Below, one piece after another: positions 36,751-46,829 of a stretch of DNA of 64,000 nucleotides. The stretch covers positions 141,589,495-141,653,494 of the forward strand of contig NC_080573.1 in the NCBI RefSeq assembly GCF_029962835.1, read 5' to 3'. The translations under genes were made by a program, and so were the position numbers. The notes under the pieces were generated by a model. That model ran no database searches. It saw only the letters and a program-made list of their open reading frames with translations, and was not told the origin of the DNA. Position 1 is the stretch's first letter, and every line of letters begins with the position of its first letter. The DNA comes from Magnolia sinica (lineage: Eukaryota > Streptophyta > Magnoliopsida > Magnoliales > Magnoliaceae).

Positions 36751-36898
36751 GAGATTTGCTAATTCCACGCGTGTGGAGCCGTGCAAATCCACAGGCAGGC
36801 ACAGCTGCAAATATAAAACACGTGTGTGAGAGCTGAGCTTTCCATAAGGTTGAGTGGATGCGAACAGCTCCCATACACGTGTGGAATTAGCAAACCTC
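36751..36898. mobile_element. 148-bp MITE with 10-bp target duplication in TOP2 intron 9
   Basis: TIRs GAGATTTGCTAATTCCACGC and GTGGAATTAGCAAACCTC at the ends. The 10-mer TTACTATTAC lies immediately outside both (36741-36750 and 36899-36908). A 9-11-bp duplication fits Mutator-like elements. No coding capacity. Confidence 0.85.
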
Positions 36899-39514
36899 TT
36901 ACTATTACTATATTGTTTTTGTTGTTGTTCGTACTACTTATAGTTGCAGAAAATGCGAAGCAAAGTGGTAAGATTTCGGGTGCAGGAGCAAGGAAGCATT
37001 TCATTCTAACTGTTAGAAGGTGTATGCAGCTATGAAGCGTGAGTCGTCGATGTGCAATTCAAAGCTGGAGAAGCACGTGGTTAGAGGATTGTGAAACTAA
37101 GCTGCAACTACTACTTCTAGTAATACTATTGTTATTGCTGTCATTATTTACCTCAAGTTGTCGTAGCCAATTCTTCCTTTGCTCAATCTTCTTCCTGCTA
37201 AATGCCAGTTCAATCGCCTCTCCATCCTGTTCATCCACCCATACAAACTCTTTCTTGTGTTTTTGAATCTCTCTAAAATACTCCTTTCCTTCCTCTGATG
37301 TACTTGTACCCAAACCCTGTGGGAAGATTGGCAATAAGCATTATGCAAAGAAGAATCTCTTCATGAAAATGGAAACTAAATAGGAGAACCATTGAGCTTT
37401 GGAAGTGTTGTACTAAAAACCTTATAGTACTTGGTCGTCCAAGCTTTGGCATTTTCTCCCAAGCTTTCCTTCCAAGATTCAAACTCCGGCATGGTGTAGA
37501 AGGACAAGACTTTTTTAGTTTTTTTGTTAGTTGCCTACACAACAATAACCAAATGGGTATGAATGCATAACACTGTGACCACATGCAACAATATGAGCCA
37601 CCTATTTCCCATTCTTCTTTGATATCTTATTTCACTTTGGAAATCTCATTTTTGATGCGGGAGTTTTAAAATGGTAAAATGGAAGCCCGCTTTGCATTGG
37701 TGAAAGCCTAAAAGTAGATGAAAGGAAAACGTCACATCTGAGGAAAATTACGGAGAAGGAAATTTGTGGAAAAGAATATTTGGAAAACCTATTTGTTTTA
37801 GCATACATGATTTCAATGGAATTGTGGGGTGTTCAATGGTAAAAAAGTGAGAGTTGTCTCTCAAAAAGGGTGGAAATCTCCATTTCTTAGGTTTTAGAGA
37901 GGAAAAGGACATGACCCTTTTCCGAGGAAATCTGAGGAAATGAAAACCAATTTCCTCACCCTCTTAGCTTTCATGAACGATGGGAACCGTCACATTAGAG
38001 GAAATCAGTTTTCTTTCATATGTTGAATCCCATTTTACACCAATCCAAATAGGCCCTTAGTGTGGTTCAATTTTCCTCGTTCCCCACCAACTGCTATTTG
38101 ACACTACATCAAGATTAGCTAATCAATTGAAACCAACCTTCACAATAGGTGTAATGAACTCCACCAAAAATGAAGGAATTTTGAGGCCAAAACGAATGGA
38201 AGAAATTTATTAGTCCCTTGATGTGGGAGCCATCATGATCCTGCATTAGTGAACAAAGAGAACTTTGACATCCATGTGAATAAGTGTCACATAAACAAGG
38301 CAATCCAAGGTAAAAATTGTTACATTCAATGAAGAATACAGAAATGATCTTTCAAAACTCAACCTGATTGGTCATTATCATAAGATGGCCATATCTCAGA
38401 GTCTTGACACTGTCATACACTTTGCCCTGCTGCAACCCAAGAATTTTCTTGATGTGCTGAATTTCAACATTTTCCATCATTTGCTTGTGGCTGGCTTCTC
38501 TCACATTAAGCAATTTCCCTCTCAATGGGAACACACCGTAGTGGTTGCTGCCTACAACAGAGATCCCTGCAACCTATATGTTAGGCAGAAGATCAGAAGA
38601 CATCTAACTGTAAAACTGTAAATATATATATATATATATATCTGTGCATTTGGGTACTCAATTGAACTGAAAATTCATTATGGAAGAAATGACCAAGTGG
38701 GAACGACACCCTTCTATCCATAGTGGAGACCAAACCTCAAATTGCAACTCCTTGAATTTCAAGTTTGAACCTGAAATGATTGTACATTCAATTTGGGGGC
38801 TAGTTCCTCATTATGAATGTAGGCTGTACTATGGTCATTTTCACTCCATTGAATTTATTACAATTTAATTTTATTAAGCATCCAAACAAAGCTATAGAAT
38901 ACTTACAGCAAGAGCCTTAGCTGAATCTCCTTCTGTCAAAATCACGGTACATTTTTCAGCATTCCTCATCCCAGCTTCATTAGCATCATTGCGTTTTTTA
39001 ATATCCTTAATCCTCCCTGTCTTGGTTCCGTCAGTTTTCTTTAAATCTTTGCTCTGCTTAAAATCTGCCCATGAGAGAAGGCTTTCCACCACTCCAGACT
39101 TAGCCACTGATTGCAAGATTTAAAAAGATGTCATATTCATAGTTATTTCTTTCACAAAAGGTGGAAAGCTAAAAGAGGATGGTAAGTGTGACTGACCTTT
39201 TTTCAGGAATTCCTGTGAAAGCTCGCATTTCAATCCAAAACTGCCTTGACGAGTCGTCAAGGTCTCTTTGGTCTGGGAATCGAATGCAGGGTTGTCAATG
39301 AGGGCGTTGACAAAGACCCACAAATGGTTCCTCACAGCATGAGGCTTCAGGTTGGCGTTCTTGTTTTTCTTGTTTACTATGCTCACCAAATGGTTTGCAA
39401 TCTGGTTTGTTACGTAGTCAACGTCCGTCCCACCCTTGATGGTGGCAATTCCATTCACAAAACTAACCTGATAAACCACCCTCAGAAGTGATGAGTTTCA
39501 ATGAAATCCATTTA

Positions 39515-39742
39515 AGCGTTGTTTAGATGTTTGATTAAATCCAGAAACATGACAATCAATTCAATTCAACAATGAATAAATCACTAAATTGGAGAGTGTG
39601 GCTGACCCCTAAATGGCTAAATTGCAATTGATATCGCTCCAACTTACAACACACATAACTGCAACTATGAGGGGTTGTCATCCATGCATTGGCCATTTGC
39701 AATGGATTGAATTGCAGTTCAATCCGGTATCCAGACAAGCCC
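39515..39742. mobile_element. possible short MITE in TOP2 intron 3
   Basis: TTA flanks both ends (39512-39514, 39743-39745). Ends AGCGTTGTTTAGATG and CATCC-like GTATCCAGACAAGCCC are imperfect inverted repeats (about two thirds matching). Probably an old Tourist-like element. Confidence 0.4.
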
Positions 39743-40422
39743 TTACATAATCAATTGAATAAAAAGTGGGAAACCAAAGAAGTTCATGAAACTACCTGAG
39801 TGCCCATCACTTGGGCTGACACAAATTTCCCATCTGTCATTGACTTTCTCCGTAATCCTGATTAAACAGTCAAGCAGACAAGAAATCAGCTCCTGGATTA
39901 AGAAAATTTAAAATAAACCCATGGTCAGATTTGAAAATTTGGGGAGATGAACAGACCTTGGAATGGAGTCCTCCTCCCTTATCTTGGCAGTAGATTTCAG
40001 GTAGAGATTGGTATAATCAAGGAACGATTTTACAGGCACCCGCTGACCATTGAGCTCAACCTTGACTGTCTTACCAAGGCATCCTGCCAAGTCGACCACT
40101 CGCTTCTTCATGATTGCGACCACATCATCTTCCAGATGGGTCATGTTGAATTTTACCTAGTCTGGCTTAAACGTAACCTTGGTCCAGTTTTCACTTTCCT
40201 TGCACTTGGTAATGGATGGTTCTGATTTACTCCCCATGTTGTTTTTGAACACCTTCATAAAAGGAGAAATCAGAAACCAGATGAAATTTGTGAAAACCAG
40301 CAAAGAGAAACAAAATAACAAAAAGCCCACAAAGTAAATGGCTGATTGATTGTTTGGAAGCTAATGAATAGATATGCATCTGACATTCTATTCTCAGTAT
40401 TCAACATCAAAAGAGAAGTTTA

Positions 40423-41110
40423 GGGGTCATTTGGATGCCTGTAAACGGGGCTAGCTGTAAACAATTTACAGGGAAATCATGTGTACTCGTGTTTGGATGA
40501 CCTCTTTTGCCTGTAAATTATTTACAGCAAATCATTTACATGCTGTAAATAATTTACAGCATTTACCCCCATCTCTTGTTTGATTTTCCAATTTCCTATG
40601 AAATGCAAAGTAAATGAGCCATCATTATCGTTTCTGAGTGTTTGTTTAAATATGAATTATTGCTCGTAAATCGAGAGTCAATTATACTTGTGAAGGAGGT
40701 AAAGTAAAATGTAATCATTACATTTTCACATTATAAAACCACCATTTTACAGTGATTTCTGGGTGAAACAAACAACGTAGCAAAATCATCATTACAGTCA
40801 AATGTAAGTAATGTGACCATACAATTACAAGAGTAAATAATCATAACCCATTTACAACCATTTACTGTTGTAATTGGAAAATCAAATGGGCACAGGCAAA
40901 AAAGTGGGATTTCACTTACAGGCTCTTCATTTACAGCCTAATGGCCATATTTCAAAGATTGGATCTCCATTTACAGGATTTAAATAATTTTCAGGCTATC
41001 CAAACACAGACAATCATTTACATCTTACAGCCAAACAGGATAGACAGTAAATGGTTTATACCTGTTAATCATTTACCACTTAAACCATTTACAGGCATCC
41101 AAACGACCCC
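40423..41110. mobile_element. Tourist-like MITE in TOP2 intron 1
   Basis: TIRs GGGGTCATTTGGATGCCTGT at the left and ACAGGCATCCAAACGACCCC at the right, flanked by TTA on both sides (40420-40422 and 41111-41113). The interior is full of CTGTAAA / TTTACAG motifs in both orientations. 688 bp, non-coding. Confidence 0.9.
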
Positions 41111-41543
41111 TTAGAGAACCCAAGAACCAAAATAGGTGAACTGAAACCCCAGGCCAAACAGCTGCATTCCCAAATAATGATCCGCCCATAGTTCAGTGTG
41201 GCAATTTGCCCTTCTTCTCTTATGTTGAAAAATAAAATAGTGCGAAACATCCCTTTCTCAGGATTGTGTGAGATCCAAATGTGCCACAAAACTTAATCAT
41301 GAATAAGATTTTACAACAAACCCCATCTGAAACACAACATAGTATGAGATCAAAAGAACATGAGCAACGGTCAAAAGAAAATCAAGAACAGAGTGAGAAA
41401 GATCAGATCGACCCAAGAAGCATATTAGTGCAAAACTCAAACTAGAAAGATTTTTTTTATTAAAAAGGACAGAACCTCAACAATGAAACAACCCAAACTT
41501 GCAAACAAATGGAAAGGAAAAGAACGGGAAGATCTCGAAATAC

Positions 41544-42548
41544 CTGCTTATACTTCTTCTGTCTCTTTCCATCGGCGGTCTGAATGATGAACTCGGTCGA
41601 GAATATATTCGTCAGCTTGGCCCCATATCCGTTCCTCGCACCTGTTGTCTTCTTCATAGTATCGTCGTAATTGCTGCTTGTGAGCAGGTGGCCGAAAATC
41701 ATCTCGGGCACGTACATGCCTTCGACAGGAACCCCATCGCCGTTGTTGTAGATGCTGATGCAGTTCTGCTCGACATCGATGTCGACCTTGACGTAGTCCA
41801 TGGACGGGTCCCGCTGCTTGTTGTCGGCGGCGTTGACGAGGATCTTGTCGAAGATCTTGTAGAGGCCGGGGACGTAGGTGACGGAGCGGTAGACCATCTC
41901 ACTGTCATCGTTCACCCAAAGGGTTTGGGTGTGCTTTTCCACAGAGCCAATGTAGGTGTCGGGGCGGAGGAGGATGTGCTCGAGTTGGGTCTTCTTCTGG
42001 TACGTCTCCTCGATGGTTTTTTTTGGTGGTGGGGCCAAGGGGATCGGTGGAAGTGGAACCCACCGCAGAGTTGAAAGCAGTGCTGGACTGTAAGGGCGTG
42101 TTTGGACTGGCCCATCCCATGGGATTAGATTGTAATAGGGTGGATTGCATTCAATGATGGCTGTGTCAGTGGATTGCAGGCAAACCCATGGGATTGCTAA
42201 ATCCAGGGAATCTACCACCAAGTATGTTTGGCCCGCCTGGTCAATCCCGGGATTACGCCCAGCCAATCCCTTCCAATTTGTTCATCCAAACATGTCCCAG
42301 GCAAAAATCATGGGATTAGGTGGGATTAGGAGGGATTGGGTGGATTTCAAGGTAATGATGGTGATGTCAGTGGATTGCTGGCAATCCCATGGGATTGCTC
42401 CAATCCAGGCAAAATTTCATCGTGCTTGTTTGGCACGCCCGGCCAATCCCGGGATTACTCCTTCCAATCCCTTCTAATACAATCTAATCCAATCCAGCCT
42501 GCCCGGCCAAACAGGCCCTAAGGGGAGCTTCTTCTCTGCAGTGGCCAT
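41544..42548 (-). other. TOP2: TOP2 exon 1: start codon, N-terminus and GHKL ATPase domain
   Basis: ATG at 42548 opens MATAEKKLPL, like the Arabidopsis N-terminus, and is preceded on the coding strand by a (CT)n leader (42585-42552). A MITE (42094-42518) splits the exon after codon ~10. Beyond it the ATPase reads KTIEETYQKKTQLEHILLRP, then IFDKILVNAADNKQRD and TTGARNGYGAKLTNIF. Where the family has IFDEILVNAADN, this copy has AAG (Lys) instead of Glu, the catalytic base of GHKL ATPases. The usual GGRNGYG loop reads GARNGYG, and about five residues usually present before MYVPEMIFGHLL are missing. The frame between the N-terminus and the ATPase also conflicts at an 8-A run near 42017-42024. Donor GTATTT at 41543. 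Confidence 0.85.
42094..42518. mobile_element. Tourist-like MITE inside TOP2 exon 1
   Basis: TIRs GGGCGTGTTTGG at the left and CCAAACAGGCCC at the right, with TAA on both sides (42091-42093 and 42519-42521). 425 bp, non-coding, rich in ATCCCATGGGATT-type short palindromes. The frame entering it from the TOP2 start codon meets a stop at about 42474. Insertion plus duplication adds 428 bp. Confidence 0.9.
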
Positions 42549-42549
42549 G

Positions 42550-42551
<2 letters not shown>

Positions 42552-42585
<34 letters not shown>
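42552..42585. repeat. (GA)n / (CT)n tract in the TOP2 leader
   Basis: GA repeat on the plus strand, CT on the coding strand, ending four bases before the TOP2 ATG. CT-rich leaders are common in plant genes. Confidence 0.9.
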
Positions 42586-42586
<1 letters not shown>

Positions 42587-42599
42587 GACACAGATGATT

Positions 42600-42990
42600 G
42601 TGTCTGAGAGAAGAGAGATCTGTCAATGGTTGAGCCATTTGAATTTTGAATTGGGCGGTATTAAAAGTGGAGGGATGAGATGGGGTTGGGATAGATCGGG
42701 CGGCTGTGATTGTAGCCTCCCAAATGTAGACTTCTTTTTTATTATGTGTCAGCGGACGGATAACCAAACAGCCCTTGCACTTGGACTAATTACAGAGCTG
42801 CCCTTTTTCAATGGTTCCGACTCAGAAGATAGAGATTGCAAGGGAGTTTACCCACGCGTGCTTGGACGCACGTGCGGAAATCGCGCCGTTTGTTTAGGAC
42901 GCGAATTTCGTGAGGTCCGGAATCGGGTTGCTGAGTGTACAACACAGCTGACGGCACTGATGCCGGTACCACTGTGTGAACGTGGCAAAT
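42600..42990. other. upstream region of TOP2, no gene
   Basis: Probably the promoter side of the TOP2 locus. No recognised element; I could not place a TATA box with confidence. Confidence 0.35.
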
Positions 42991-42993
42991 CTC

Positions 42994-43396
42994 TGTGGGC
43001 CTTACCATGATGTATGCATTATATCAGCACCGTCCATCCATTTTTTTCATATCATTTTAAGGGATGAGCCCAAAATTGACTGTAATGATCCAAAGCTCAA
43101 GTGGACCACACCACTGGAAACATTGGGGATTAAACGCTAATCATTGAAAATTTCTTCGGGGGCAATAGAAGTTTTGGATCACACTGATATTTGTGTTTTC
43201 CCTTCATCCATGGTTATGAGACTCTACGAACAGGTAAACATTGCGGTGGGCCCCCAAAAAAATTGCAACGGGAGGTGTTAAATCCCCACCGTTTCTTGTG
43301 GTGTGGTCCACTTGAAATTTGGGTCATGCCATAAAATGACCTCACGGAACGGATGGACAGCATGGCTACGATATATGCATCCCAATAGGCCCCACA
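42994..43396. mobile_element. long-TIR MITE of the GATGTATG/CCGTCCATCC type
   Basis: Left TGTGGGCCTTACCATGATGT..ATATCAGCACCGTCCATCC and right GGATGGACAGCATGGC..ATATATGCATCCCAATAGGC..CCCACA are complementary over about 70 bp. The inner pair CAAGTGGACCACACCAC / GTGTGGTCCACTTGAAATTT is also inverted. The most complete stand-alone copy of a motif set seen in many places in this window. Target duplication not identified. Confidence 0.7.
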
Positions 43397-44099
43397 ATGT
43401 TTAGCACTATAATAGGCGGAGGATTTCGTATCGGAATTGCATTTACTCCCTGTTTACAGGTATTTGCAATGTAATTGGGAAAGACAAAGGAGTAAAAGGG
43501 AAAAGAAAATGCTAAGATTTTTTTTGCTAGTAGATTATTCATAATTAAGAATTTATGGGAATAAATCTGGATTTACACATCCTTGAAAATGGAATCAATC
43601 ACAGCCTCATTTGATAAATCGGTTCAGCTTGCTCCCAGGAACATGTGGACAATGATGTGATGGCTTTTAAAGGCAATAATAGTATGGGAAGCCCTAGTCA
43701 CTTTTTAATCCATCGATGTTGCTCATGCTACTATGGTGCCACACTCATAAAGAAAAATATTTTAGATAATCAGTGGTTTGAAATATTTCAATTATTAAAG
43801 AATTATTTTGGGTATTCTTCATCTACAATTGAGTCACATCACATAAACGGTTTGGATTGTGTAAACACAGGATTGCCGAAATACGACTCAGGTTAAATGA
43901 GTTCAAATGTACGGTGAATGACTTTCATTCACAAGTGTCCTCAATTCATCCAATCTAATTATTCAGTTGTTCCCCACTTCATTATTGGACTGGGTCATTC
44001 ATCATTAACCTGGGCTCACCTCAGGCTAGACACTAGGCCAGGATTTCAACCTCAGGGCCTGGCCCCAAGGACTGGGCTATGCGGGCCAATTGGCACCCC
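43397..44099. other. intergenic, no gene recognised
   Basis: Short frames without domains; no clear repeats. Confidence 0.4.
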
Positions 44100-44102
44100 T
44101 AA

Positions 44103-44720
44103 GGTGGCGTTTGGGGCATGGTATTAGAAGGGATTAGGTGGGAAGGAATTGCATTTGGTCCCGTGTCAATTCCACTCAATGTTTGTGAAGAATAGAAAAG
44201 TATGGAATTAGATTAGATGGAATTGCATTGGGTCTCATGCAAATGCAAATTCCACTCAATGTTAGCAAGTTGTGTAGGTCCCACCATGATGTGTGGGCTA
44301 TATCCACACCGTCTGCCCATTTTTCGAGATCATTTTAGAGCATGGGCTAAAAATCAGGTAAATCTAAAGCTCAAAGTGGACCCAACCATAGAAAGTAGCG
44401 AGGATTGAATACCTACCGTTGAAAACTTCTTTGGGGCCACATAAGTTTTGGATCCACGTCATTTTTAGGCCCATGCCATAAAATGAGGTTACAAAACAGA
44501 TGAACGGTTTGAATATAACACGTGTTATTCTCAATAGTTTCAAATAATGGTGGGTATATCCGTTCAATGTACCACCATATTACAAACATAGCATGGAATT
44601 AAGCTTATCCCATGGTAACAGGTGGAAAATCCCTGCCATATGTAACAATTACATTTTTTTTATTTTTTTTTTAATCCCATCCCACCTAATCCTTCCCAAT
44701 ACCATGCGCCAAACACCCCC
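44103..44720. mobile_element. Tourist-like MITE, copy 2 (inverted relative to copy 1)
   Basis: Ends GGTGGCGTTTGG..CATGGTATT and AATACCATGCGCCAAACACC..CCC, flanked by TAA (44100-44102 and 44721-44723). The whole 618 bp aligns with the reverse complement of the 600-bp element at 10049-10648, including CATTGAGTGGAATT and TTTTAGGCCCATGCC segments. Confidence 0.9.
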
Positions 44721-44723
44721 TAA

Positions 44724-46820
44724 CTGTGTTGAAACAGCCACCAGCTTCACGTGGCTAGTGCTGGCAACAGGGCTGATCGGCAATGGCTGAGCTTGGGCTG
44801 GAAAACTAGGCCTAAAAATTTAAGTGTGTGAGGCCTATTTAGGTTTCAAGCGCATTTTTGTCATATATCATGCATGAAAGGGCACCACGTACGTAATAAA
44901 CTTAAATCTTGTAAAAAATGGGTGGCTAGGTTGGGTTCAGGCATCTGCTTGAATATTATTTATCATTGTCAATTTATAGGAATACTCTACTGATGTTCTC
45001 CATCGATCAAACATGCTATCACATATGCCACTCATGGATGGGTGTCCACCCAAAATATAGTTTTGTACATTTAGTATATTTTTCATAATTTATTAATTCA
45101 TTTTATAATTAAAAATAACAAAAAATCATATATTTTGACCCCGACCGACAGGGTACCGAGTCCTGGTCAGCAAACTATTGACACTAACTTACCACACCAT
45201 CAATCTTTACAGAGTTATGAATGGGTGTTAAAAGGACATTGCAAGGGAATTTGAACATGAAGAAAAAGGGTATTTAGATAATTTGGATGCTTCTACATGC
45301 TTAGCAACTAATGATTTAGATTTTTATTCACCCTAGACAATCTCTGTCATTTTAAATTTGCATGCTCCCTCTGCATCTGTAGCCCAGCACTGTTTCTCCT
45401 CTCCCCGTGTAGCCAGCTTTCCGGGTTCTTGTGGGGAAGCCAGCCTCAAATTGCCATTGGGTTCATTTCACGTCCTACTTCAAAGTTATGTCCTGGCATT
45501 GGGATCCAGACCCTCAATGTGAATGATGAGGAAGGAATTTGGAATATGGCCATTGCCGCTCAGAAAAGGAAAAAAAGAAAAGAAATAGGTTGTATTTCCA
45601 CATTATTAGACTAACATCTACAATTCAATTCACTAGGGCAACCAAACGCCCCCTAATACATTGAAAAGCAAGATGGTTTTCTCTAGAGGTGGTCTCATTT
45701 GCATTTTACATGAGTATTTGCCATTGGTATGATCAAAGCAAAGTAGGTCGGAGACATAACCTAAATGAAGAAATCCATCATTCTGCAGGTTCTCTTCTGT
45801 CATGTCTAGCCATTGCAACAAAATGTCATCACTGCGAAATCTTAAATGCATATGATGATTTTTCTGAACACTAAAGACTCAAAACAGAAATGAAAATGCA
45901 AGGATGAATATGCATTTTGCCATTTATCTCAGTGTGCATTTGGATGCAGTATAGAATGGAATTGTGATTGTTAGTCTAATAAAGAGGAAAGGTGCATTTG
46001 GTTGCACCAAAGGTCATGAAATTTCATTAAAATGTATTTTGCCATTTATCTCGGTGTGCATTTGGATGCAGTAACCAATGGAATTGCAGTTGTTAGTCTA
46101 ATAAAGAGGAAAGGCGCAAACGGTCTCCAAATAACTAAAACTTCTCCGTCACCAGCATTCATATGAAGGGTGTGTTCCAAATTGCAGCTCCTTCACAAGT
46201 TGGAAGGCAACTGCAATTTTACAGCCACTTCCTCCTCATTAAACTGAACATTGACAATCATGCATCCAAACGGGGCTCTAGCTAGCCTTTTAACCAGAAG
46301 AATACAAGAAAAATCCAATACATTAAAGATGATGGAATGGATAGATATTCTGAAAACATAGATTATAAATATGACATCAACATTCCACCGAAACTCACAA
46401 GATGGTGGTGAGCAGGTGGCTGCTTCTTGCAATCCTCATAAGACACATCCTCCGAATTCTATGCTATATTGCACATCGTTCTTCAGAATCTCAGACAGAT
46501 TAGCAACTCCAATCAGATATGATTAAAGGCCTAATGTCCCACAGAAACCAGAAAATGCCGGCCTTATTCAAGGGCTCCACGAAAATGCCTGCCTTATTTG
46601 ATGTTGCAGCTCAACCCGCCAACCAATTCCCAAAATCAACTGAAATAACAGATGATGACCGATGCCTCTCCAAAAACCATGAATAAATACAAGCCGTCGA
46701 GCTGATGTATTAACCGATCCCACCCATCATTTTTCTCTAGGACTTTCATATCTAAACAGAATCAGAACTTCACAACTACCAGACTCTTGACCAGCAGACT
46801 CGGAATTGGCAGACAGCTCA
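44724..46820. other. intergenic; 3' flank of the receptor-kinase gene
   Basis: No gene recognised. 45640-45656 ends CAACCAAACGCCCCCTAA, like the right terminus of another Tourist-like MITE whose left end I cannot find. A direct repeat lies at 45912-46115. The last ~200 bp before 46830 should contain the 3' UTR of the receptor kinase. Confidence 0.4.
45912..46115. repeat. direct repeat of ~82 bp, offset 122 bp
   Basis: ATTTTGCCATTTATCTC..GTGTGCATTTGGATGCAGTA..GTTAGTCTAATAAAGAGG occurs at 45912-45994 and again at 46034-46115 with few differences. Confidence 0.8.
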
Positions 46821-46829
46821 TTAAACAGA

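Larger units (their letters stand above)
29742..42548 (-). pseudogene. TOP2: DNA topoisomerase II (TOP2) locus, decayed, ~20 exons
   Basis: Encodes the plant type IIA topoisomerase, normally a ~1,470-aa nuclear homodimer that passes one DNA duplex through another using ATP. Exons by my reading: 42548-41544, 40252-39957, 39857-39796, 39467-39197, 39106-38907, 38566-38364, 38240-38138, 37534-37421, 37317-37152, 36598-36413, 36086-35933, 35829-35696, 35609-35441, 35321-35130, 32502-32316, 32232-32183, 32078-31644, 31546-31381, 30679-30612, 30414-29742. Domains in order: GHKL ATPase, TOPRIM (TEGDSAKALA; DHDGSHIKG), WHD with the active-site Tyr in ASARYVYT, and an acidic tail. Damage: MITE in exon 1; TAG at 40157-40159; Glu to Lys in the ATPase; net losses of 5 bp in exon 3, 1 bp in exon 6, about 8 bp in exon 7 and 2 bp in exon 11; several frame changes in the last exon. 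Introns and splice sites are kept, so this is not a retrocopy. Neighbouring genes are intact, which argues against poor sequence quality. Confidence 0.85.

Noticed and set aside
41499-42074. 191-codon open frame antisense to TOP2 exon 1
   Set aside because: GC-rich shadow of the ATPase exon; no independent domain.
29742-42548. TOP2 as a functional gene with sequencing errors
   Set aside because: The indels of 5 and 8 bp, the in-frame stop, the missense at the catalytic Glu and the flanked MITE are not typical base-calling errors, and adjacent genes are clean. Reads are still needed to settle it.
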